DNA from: Methylomonas sp. MK1
GTDB taxonomy: Bacteria > Pseudomonadota > Gammaproteobacteria > Methylococcales > Methylomonadaceae
Direction: 5' to 3'
Length of the DNA stretch: 64,000 bases
Assembly (NCBI RefSeq): GCF_000365425.1
Contig: NZ_AQOV01000001.1
Location: 2,046,001 to 2,110,000, forward strand
Shown here: positions 58,162 to 64,000 of the stretch, in pieces
Position numbering within the stretch: position 1 is the stretch's first letter
Layout of the letters: each line of letters starts with the position of its first letter
The notes under the pieces: model-generated
What the model saw: the letters and a program-made list of their open reading frames with translations, nothing else
Database searches by the model: none
Told to the model about the DNA's origin: nothing
Translations under genes and position numbers: made by a program

Positions 58162-60147
58162 ATGTCTGCAATTTTATACCGCGCCATACTTGTCTCCTGT
58201 AGCACCGGCTTGACGGCTTGCGCCACACAAGGCTATTCCGGCCCACAACTGCCAGTGGAACAAATCGCGAAAGTTTCCCTAGCCGCGCCTTCCATAGCTT
58301 GGCTACCGCCATTCTGGGTTTTCCCGCTCAATTTGTTACCCAGGCTTGACGAGAATTGGAAAAACACGGTGGATTACAAAATCGACGTCGACCAGCAGAC
58401 GTTAAACCGCTTCAATTCCATTTACTTGTTGCCGGGACTGCACCATGCATCCGCGCAATATGCTGTAAGCTATGCGGAATTGATCGGCAGCAAAACCTGT
58501 ACATCCTCGGATAGTAAATTCGTTAACGAAGATCGCAGTGAAAGCTGTACGAGAACGACAACATGTAAAGGCTTATTCAAATTTACCGAGCGGGAACACA
58601 AATGCTCCTTGGCCTTTAGCGCGTTAGCCGGTAACCGCTATGAGCTGGCCGTGACCAATCCCGCCGAAGGCGAAATCAGATTAAGTTTACGCGACAGCAA
58701 CGCACTCCAGTCCGATCAGTGGAACTCCTGCCATTGGACACCGGATCGCTCACACGACGAATACCGCACGGATACGGTCACCAGCGATTGTTCTATAAAA
58801 ACCGGAGGCCCAAAGCCATCAGTCCCCGGTACGCATGTCGAGCGGGACGATAAACGCCATGTCCATGAAGGCCGGGACCGTGGACCGGATAGCCACCCTC
58901 ATCCTCGTCCGCATATTGAGCATCCGCATTCGCTTTTAGAATTGCCCAGTATTCCGCATAAGCACGAAGATAGACCATTCCGCCCGCACGACCAACGCGA
59001 TACAGCCACCGACAAAAGCGATGGTTTGGGGAATCATCCCCGCAAACCCGGCAAGCACAAACATCCAGGGGAAACAGATATAGACAAACAGGAGGGCGCA
59101 TCGCCCAATAGTTTCGAGGTGAATATTCATCAAGACACTGTTCCAGACAGCGAAAACGGTCGCCGACCAAACAAAGATCGCTCGAAAATGTCGGACAGTA
59201 ACACGCAGTCGCAAACCTTGAATAGCGAAGCTGTATCCAAGCAGGATCAGAATGGTGGTACTCGTGACGGCGCGACAGACAAACCCGAATCGATCCCGCC
59301 GGCAAGCGAATCCTCATCGAAAACACCAAAAACTGAAACCGGCACGGAAAAATTGCCTGGATCCGGCATCGATCCTAATGCGAATTCGGCATCAAGCCCA
59401 TCGAGCGAATCTATCCCCGAGCCAGCCCCTTACTCTCCGGAAGCTAGCGATGCAAAAATAAGCAGGGGTGGCGCATCAAACAAGGACAATACAAGCCCTT
59501 CGACCGATACGACTCCGGTAGACAAGAACCGCCAATTTGTCCCTTCGGCGTCTGTTCAATCTGACCCTTCAAATGAAAACAAGGCCGCGGCACCCGCGCC
59601 AAGCCATGGTAATTCGGACTCATCCAATTCTATTTCGCCATCGGTAACGACAGCGGTAGAACCGCCGATCAGTGCTCCGCGGCCCGTCAGTTCGCCTGAC
59701 CGTTCTCCCTCTACGTCATCCACGCCAACGATTGACAGTTTACCCAGCACCGATTCCAGCTCGAGCTCAACATCTACGTCGTTTAGCGGTTCTTCAGCCC
59801 ACAGCAATACTTCTTCCGGCCCGATTTCAGAGCCAGCGCCCGCCTCTACGCCAAACCCGAGCTATTCATCAGTGCCTGTTTCTTCTCCATCAGCCAACGA
59901 CAGTCCGTCGTTGGGCAATACGAGCTCCAGTAGTGCTTCGGGACCTGCTCCAATTTCCATATCCAACTCCAGCTTTTCAGCGGCTTCCAGTTCATCGGCA
60001 TCGTCATCCTCCAACGACGTTTCTACTAGCAGCAGTCCCAGCCCAACCGTGGCTCCTGCCCCTGCACCCGTCACTGCCCCAAGTCCGACTCCAATTCCAG
60101 AACCACCCGTCGCTCCAACTATAGTCGCGCCAGCTACAAGCCCCTAA
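58162..60147 (+). CDS. Lipoprotein-like protein with His-rich segment and long Ser/Pro-rich low-complexity tail
   Basis: 661 residues with GGAG before the ATG. A lipoprotein-type signal ends at Cys20 (LTAC). A small globular domain follows (about 25-215) with several cysteines and 'RSESCTRTTTCKGLF' in the middle. Then comes a His/Asp/Arg-rich segment (about 225-300, many HP and HE pairs) and a disordered Ser/Pro/Thr tail (about 360-661) that is almost wholly serine, proline, alanine and valine. It is probably surface-exposed or wall-spanning, with the His-rich part a possible metal binder (inference). I do not recognise the family. Confidence 0.75.
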   Translation: MSAILYRAILVSCSTGLTACATQGYSGPQLPVEQIAKVSLAAPSIAWLPPFWVFPLNLLPRLDENWKNTVDYKIDVDQQTLNRFNSIYLLPGLHHASAQYAVSYAELIGSKTCTSSDSKFVNEDRSESCTRTTTCKGLFKFTEREHKCSLAFSALAGNRYELAVTNPAEGEIRLSLRDSNALQSDQWNSCHWTPDRSHDEYRTDTVTSDCSIKTGGPKPSVPGTHVERDDKRHVHEGRDRGPDSHPHPRPHIEHPHSLLELPSIPHKHEDRPFRPHDQRDTATDKSDGLGNHPRKPGKHKHPGETDIDKQEGASPNSFEVNIHQDTVPDSENGRRPNKDRSKMSDSNTQSQTLNSEAVSKQDQNGGTRDGATDKPESIPPASESSSKTPKTETGTEKLPGSGIDPNANSASSPSSESIPEPAPYSPEASDAKISRGGASNKDNTSPSTDTTPVDKNRQFVPSASVQSDPSNENKAAAPAPSHGNSDSSNSISPSVTTAVEPPISAPRPVSSPDRSPSTSSTPTIDSLPSTDSSSSSTSTSFSGSSAHSNTSSGPISEPAPASTPNPSYSSVPVSSPSANDSPSLGNTSSSSASGPAPISISNSSFSAASSSSASSSSNDVSTSSSPSPTVAPAPAPVTAPSPTPIPEPPVAPTIVAPATSP

Positions 60148-60460
60148 ACGCCGACAATCGATAAGTATTTAATCAAGGCCCCCAGTGCCAGTCCCTACCC
60201 ATGCGGGGGCCTTGTTTGACTGAACTCATCCCCCTTTCAATTCGTATTCCATGCCTGATCGGTACGACATGACTACGTCAACGTAACCAGCAAAGCATCA
60301 GCTATTTCAATTATCTATGGTATAAAGCGCTGCGATTTATTTGCATCGCTATCCGCATTCGAAAGAATGCCGGTAAAGGAAAACTACACCAAAAAGCCAA
60401 TCGCTAGTGCCGCGGGCATAAAGCATTTGGACGAATAACAATATTGAGGGGGACAAAGTC
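60148..60460. other. Intergenic with terminator of the Ser/Pro-rich lipoprotein gene
   Basis: A 10-base stem CAAGGCCCCC/GGGGGCCTTG (60174-60214, 21-base loop) follows the stop after 26 bases. The rest is an untranslated leader for the next gene. No other gene is evident. Confidence 0.6.
60174..60214 (+). terminator. Terminator-like stem-loop after 58162-60147
   Basis: Strong GC-rich stem CAAGGCCCCC/GGGGGCCTTG followed by TTTGAC. The T run is short but the stem is perfect. Confidence 0.65.
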
Positions 60461-61135
60461 ATGATAGAACTTCTAATAATCGTAGGCTTGGCAGTAGTAG
60501 GCTGGCTAGTCTGGAAAGGCAAACTCAAACCAATCGGCAAGACGCCAGAAAACAAACAGCCGGCGCCTCAGCAACAAGCAACTTCCAGCGCCGCGAATCC
60601 CCCTTCGCCAACCCATGCGCCATCGCCAACTGCTCCAATAGCGCAACAACCCGAGACACCGGTAGCGGCCCCCATCCAAGCCCCTGAGCCGATTGCCGAA
60701 CCAGCACCGCAAGCGTCAATCGTAGCAGCAGTTGCCGAAGAACCGATAACGCCGGCGGCAGAAGCGCCGGCAATCAAATTTCCCGAAGATTCGATATTAA
60801 AACGCCATTATCTGGCTGCATTGCAAGCGGAGAAAGAGGCCCTTAGCAATCCCTATCCCACCGATTCCGTGCTGCGCCGTCACTACGAAACTCTGCACAA
60901 AATCGCATCGCCTCAGCCCTCAGAAACGGCAGACGTATCGGAACCAACTCAGCAACCAGTCACCGTTACAGAAACAGATCTTACTGAAAAATCTTCAGTA
61001 CCGACGCATGACCTTGACCAATTACGCCGCGAGATTGCAGCGGAATTGCCGGCACCGCCCACCGATTCGGTTTTGAAACGCCACTATGACAGTTTGCTGC
61101 AAACCAAGCTGCAACAACGACTATCAGGACAATAA
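60461..61135 (+). CDS. Membrane-anchored protein with three DSxLxRHY repeats
   Basis: 224 residues with GAGGGGG before the ATG. One N-terminal membrane helix (about 2-19) leads to a Pro/Ala/Gln-rich linker (about 30-105). Three spaced copies of a short motif follow: PEDSILKRHY, PTDSVLRRHY and PTDSVLKRHY, near residues 107, 135 and 203. Each is followed by a helix-like stretch. I do not recognise the family or function; the motif may be a peptide docking site. It is monocistronic in this window. Confidence 0.78.
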   Translation: MIELLIIVGLAVVGWLVWKGKLKPIGKTPENKQPAPQQQATSSAANPPSPTHAPSPTAPIAQQPETPVAAPIQAPEPIAEPAPQASIVAAVAEEPITPAAEAPAIKFPEDSILKRHYLAALQAEKEALSNPYPTDSVLRRHYETLHKIASPQPSETADVSEPTQQPVTVTETDLTEKSSVPTHDLDQLRREIAAELPAPPTDSVLKRHYDSLLQTKLQQRLSGQ

Positions 61136-61455
61136 GCACTGGGCAATCGCCGAAGGTTTCAACAGCCGCCCATACAGCCAGGCAACTATGGGCCCTGTCC
61201 TCCCGCGAGAGAATGACCGAGGCCCCGTATTTCCAATACTATACTGAAGTTCCTTCCGACAACCCCCACGCAAAAAAGGGTATTGTCACGCTATAGATTT
61301 TTGACAATCCGATGAACAACGGTAAGCTCCGTGAATATTTGTCTATGGATCTTGATCGGGATGCATGGACCTAAGAGGGGCTTTAGCCATTGCAACTCGA
61401 TGGACAGCGGGATGCAAGACAAGCGCAAGTAATTCCATAACGGACCAGTATCAGC
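61136..61455. other. Intergenic between the DSxLxRHY protein and glutathione peroxidase
   Basis: 320 bases; no supported gene. The minus-strand frame at 61291-61473 overlaps the peroxidase start and has no ribosome binding site or recognisable product. No strong promoter or hairpin stands out. Confidence 0.4.
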
Positions 61456-61962
61456 ATGAATGACATATACCAATTCTCGGCCACTAACATTAACGGCGAA
61501 ACTGTTTCTTTAGAAGATTTCCGCGGCAAAGTGCTACTAATCGTCAACACCGCCAGTCAATGCGGCTTTACGCCGCAATTCCGGGGATTGGAGGCGTTAT
61601 ATCAGACCTATAAAAGCCGGGGCTTGGTGATACTGGGATTTCCGTGCAATCAATTCGGTCAGCAAGAACCAGGTGACAGCCAAGAAATCGCCAGCTTTTG
61701 CGAACTCAACTATGGCGTGAGTTTCCCGATGTTCGAAAAAATCGATGTCAACGGTAACAACGCGCATCCGCTGTTCGCGTATTTGAAAAACGCCGCCCCG
61801 GGCATTTTGGGTTTCAATGCCATTAAATGGAATTTCAGCAAATTTCTGGTGGGCCGAGATGGCAAGGTTTTTAAACGCTATGCGCCGATAGACACACCGG
61901 CAGGCATGAGCAAGGACATCGAGCGCTTACTAGGCTTGAGCGACGCGCCCGTCAAGGCGTAG
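61456..61962 (+). CDS. Glutathione peroxidase-family thiol peroxidase
   Basis: Reduces peroxides with a cysteine. It has 168 residues. Peroxidatic Cys36 lies in 'VNTASQCGFTPQ', and the family tetrad partners are in 'CNQFGQQEPG' (Gln) and 'KWNFSKFLVGRDG' (Trp/Asn). It is the Cys, not selenocysteine, form common in bacteria, which may use thioredoxin. The 3' end overlaps the convergent flgT-like gene by 11 bases. Confidence 0.94.
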   Translation: MNDIYQFSATNINGETVSLEDFRGKVLLIVNTASQCGFTPQFRGLEALYQTYKSRGLVILGFPCNQFGQQEPGDSQEIASFCELNYGVSFPMFEKIDVNGNNAHPLFAYLKNAAPGILGFNAIKWNFSKFLVGRDGKVFKRYAPIDTPAGMSKDIERLLGLSDAPVKA

Positions 61963-63133
61963 CGAAACTTTTCACCCAGTCGCCTGGCCTGACTGCACCG
62001 GCAACTGCCGTTGAATCAAGAGTACCCGCCGCAGTCGTCGCACTAACGTCGGTTATCGTCAAAATACCCTGCGATTCCCCCAAACCGGCTCCCGCCACAC
62101 CGCCGGCGGACGCGGAATATATCATCAGCCTGTCGCCGATTTTGATTTTATCCTGAGCGCCGGCCGCAATCACAATCCGATTATTACCGGCCTGTATTAC
62201 CCGGGTGGTAAAAGGATAACAGCCAAATAATTTATGAATGTCTTCGCTGGCTTCCTGAATAATCTCGCTGATGGCGTGACCGGCGGATGTCGAGTTGAAG
62301 CGGTCACTACCTACCGTGTAGCCGCTCGGCAGCGAGACGTCGCCAAGTATGGAATCGGTATAACGATGTTGAAACAGCAAGGCACCGCTAAAACCATCGT
62401 AAACATATACGTCAATCCCGACACTGCGGCGAGCCACGAAATCCCTGACCATGGATTTTAGATCCGCCAGTGGGCCGCTACCGCGCACATATTCGGTGGA
62501 CTCCACGCGAAAGTCGCGAATCACGCCGGACAATACAAACTGCGCATTCTGCTGCTTGGCGATATTCAGAATTACCGATTCGGCTGTACCCTCGGCAAAG
62601 CGAATCTCCGGCGCCATATCGGGCCGGCTGTATAAAGAGGTGTTGGTCAGATTACGGCCGATAAAATCGCCGGTTTCCATCAACTGATTATTAATTTCCC
62701 TGGGGATGCCGCTGTATAAATCCTGGCTTTCGGTGCCGCTGATTTGATCGGCATTCATGACCGGAAAGCCGGTGGCGACGATTTTCTTCCGATACGGCGA
62801 ACCGCAACGCTGTTTATCGGATAACACGGCCAGCACTTGCACATGGTAGAGATCGGCATCCTGCCATTCATCCACCACCTTAATGTCACTGACCAGCAGC
62901 GCCGAATTATTGTTACGTTTTAATTGTAAGGACGCGTTACTCACTGCGTCGTCGATAGCCGCTCGGCGAGCTGCTTCGATACCTCCGCCGACGATAGCTG
63001 CACTACCTTGCACGCTAACCTGTTGACCGGACGCAGCAACGCCATTCTCATCACCGCGCCGCTTACTATTGCCGCTGCTGCATGCAGCCAGCAAGGCGAT
63101 CAGTACCACTGTTAGCAAGTTTCTATAAGGCAC
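61952..63133 (-). CDS. flgT: FlgT-like flagellar assembly lipoprotein
   Basis: 393 residues from a GTG start. A lipoprotein signal (LAAC lipobox, Cys18) is followed by FlgT-like domains: an N-terminal 'VSVQGSAAIVGGGIEAARRAAIDDAVSNA', a middle domain with 'RFAEGTAESVILNIAKQQNAQFVLSGVIRDF', and a C-terminal SH3-like barrel with 'IVIAAGAQDKIKIGDRLMIYS'. In Vibrio, FlgT forms the H-ring around the basal body. It overlaps the FlgP-like gene by 11 bases, consistent with a flgP-flgT flagellar set. The lipobox is unusual next to the soluble Vibrio protein. Confidence 0.8.
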   Translation of the reverse strand: MPYRNLLTVVLIALLAACSSGNSKRRGDENGVAASGQQVSVQGSAAIVGGGIEAARRAAIDDAVSNASLQLKRNNNSALLVSDIKVVDEWQDADLYHVQVLAVLSDKQRCGSPYRKKIVATGFPVMNADQISGTESQDLYSGIPREINNQLMETGDFIGRNLTNTSLYSRPDMAPEIRFAEGTAESVILNIAKQQNAQFVLSGVIRDFRVESTEYVRGSGPLADLKSMVRDFVARRSVGIDVYVYDGFSGALLFQHRYTDSILGDVSLPSGYTVGSDRFNSTSAGHAISEIIQEASEDIHKLFGCYPFTTRVIQAGNNRIVIAAGAQDKIKIGDRLMIYSASAGGVAGAGLGESQGILTITDVSATTAAGTLDSTAVAGAVRPGDWVKSFATP

Positions 63134-63809
63134 TATAAAATCCGTTGATCAACAAATACTGAAATATCGTTCGCAAACCGGTATTGGCAATCCATTCCAC
63201 ATCGTAAAGGCCGGCTTCCAGCAAGGTATCATCCACGACATTGGCCTTTTTGGAAAAGCCTGCCACATAATATTGATCGCTACAATCCCGAGCACCACAG
63301 GCCAGGTTAGCAGAGGTCACCGTCGCGGCTTTATAACCCAGCCGCGTAAACGCCAGCTTATTATCTTCCTGCAAACACTGACCGGCAAAAGCAGTATCGC
63401 CAGACATACATTGATAAAAACGCGGGCTAAGACGTAATTCAAGAGTCGTTTTTAAACTGTCTCTGACAGTCCGATAGTCCGCAGCACGCGCTTCGCGTAA
63501 GTAACTATCCAGATAAACCCGGTAGACCTCGTCGCGCATCACCTGAGCACCGACGGTAGTTTGATTGCCCAATCTTTCTTGATACAACAAATCCGCCAAG
63601 CCGCGATAGGCGTCCAGTTTGGCGGCTTGTTGCGCCTGTAACCAGCGCTGATTAACCGCCAGCTTCCCGCTATCGTCAAAACGGCTATAACCGGTAGCAC
63701 GCAGGGTTTTACCGGCGGACGGCACCTCAGCATGTTTATCGCCCACCGCAGCACAACCGTTTAAGGCTAACGCCATCAACACCCAGCAAATTGTTTTGAA
63801 CGCTTTCAT
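63123..63809 (-). CDS. flgP: FlgP/LPP20-like lipoprotein
   Basis: 228 residues with a very strong GGAGGAGG site before the ATG at 63809. A lipoprotein signal with Cys19 (LNGC) is followed by an LPP20-type domain: 'LAVNQRWLQAQQAAKLDAYRGLADLLYQ' and 'VRDSLKTTLELRLSPRF'. LPP20 proteins such as FlgP belong to flagellar outer-membrane ring parts. The C-terminal part has extra cysteines ('LACGARDCSDQYY'). It is the upstream member of the pair with flgT. Confidence 0.75.
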   Translation of the reverse strand: MKAFKTICWVLMALALNGCAAVGDKHAEVPSAGKTLRATGYSRFDDSGKLAVNQRWLQAQQAAKLDAYRGLADLLYQERLGNQTTVGAQVMRDEVYRVYLDSYLREARAADYRTVRDSLKTTLELRLSPRFYQCMSGDTAFAGQCLQEDNKLAFTRLGYKAATVTSANLACGARDCSDQYYVAGFSKKANVVDDTLLEAGLYDVEWIANTGLRTIFQYLLINGFYSAL

Positions 63810-63820
63810 GACCCCTCCTC

Positions 63821-64000
63821 CTACTCGCCTAAGTCATCGACTACTTGGACTTTTTCTTGAGGGCGGATGACAAATTCTGCCCTTGGGCCGCTGGAAATTT
63901 CTTTCGGCAATTCGCGGAGAAAACTAACTATGCGTCTTGTCGCCTGCCACTGACCACAGTTTTTCCAGCTGATACAGTTCGCGGGCTTGACCGGTCATCA
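63821..64000 (-). other. Right-edge sequence upstream of the FlgP-like gene
   Basis: On the minus strand one frame runs in from the window edge to a TAG at 63926 (C-terminus ...LYQLEKLWSVAGDKTHS), consistent with the end of an upstream gene. Another frame is open from about 63994 to a TAG at 63821 and looks protein-like (RAEFVIRPQEKVQVVDD), but it has no start codon except a late TTG. The window edge prevents a decision. Confidence 0.3.

Noticed and set aside
58793..59329. Minus-strand frame of 178 codons inside the Ser/Pro-rich lipoprotein gene
   Set aside because: Arises from the biased codon composition of the host gene; Cys/Arg-rich and without family features.
61291..61473. 60-codon minus-strand frame upstream of glutathione peroxidase
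   Set aside because: Overlaps the peroxidase start and shows no ribosome binding site or family.

Overview
The window looks like a chromosomal stretch of a gammaproteobacterium, most probably a nitrogen-fixing Methylococcales methanotroph of the Methylomonas type. That placement is inference. It rests on the housekeeping synteny (accA-tilS ... pyrG-kdsA-eno-ftsB-ispD-ispF ... truD), an NAD-dependent molybdenum formate dehydrogenase of the Fds type, a NafY-type FeMo-cofactor protein and several PEP/VPLPA-CTERM-like proteins. No methane or methanol oxidation gene lies in the window.

Layout. 1-3356 (+): the 3' end of the formate dehydrogenase operon, with fdsA cut by the window edge, then fdhD/fdsC and fdsD. 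3515-9019 (-): a LapB/LapC/LapE-like type I secretion operon with a LuxR-type regulator embedded in it. 9130-20449 (-): housekeeping genes truD, ispF, ispD, ftsB, eno, kdsA, pyrG, tilS and accA. Small membrane proteins and a PilJ-PAS-GGDEF cyclase are inserted among them. 20538-23267: rarA, a 53-residue small membrane protein with its own terminator, and a DUF2959-like lipoprotein. 23370-26477 (-): an operon of an unknown protein, a rhodanese and NafY, preceded by a sigma-54 promoter and a NifA-type upstream site, and then two tandem ModE regulators. 26613-38337 (-): a 12 kb secretion and surface locus holding TpsB, a coiled-coil protein, a porin, TonB, ExbD, a DUF2341/LamG/ExbB fusion and secreted proteins with C-terminal sorting signals. 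The giant 3456-residue TpsA exoprotein is divergent from it at 38698-49068. 49056-54116 (+): a TSUP transporter, an alginate-export-type porin, ModA, a two-domain molbindin and a degenerate ModC-like ATPase, with no ModB permease. 54142-57142 (-): a HAD phosphatase and a LytS/LytTR two-component pair. 57490-61962 (+): three little-known envelope proteins and a glutathione peroxidase. 61952-63809 (-): FlgT-like and FlgP/LPP20-like flagellar lipoproteins.

Two themes connect the genes. Molybdenum recurs: Mo formate dehydrogenase and its sulfurtransferase, a FeMo-co carrier under apparent NifA control, two ModE proteins, and a mod-like cluster behind a promoter that overlaps a ModE-like palindrome. 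Surface display and secretion also recur: a type I system, a two-partner system with what may be its own TonB/ExbB/ExbD energiser, and C-terminally sorted exported proteins.

The observations most worth following are the mod cluster with a catalytically degenerate ModC and no ModB, the NifA/sigma-54 operon led by an unknown protein, the TpsA/TonB/DUF2341-ExbB locus, and an apparent AUA start codon in ftsB.
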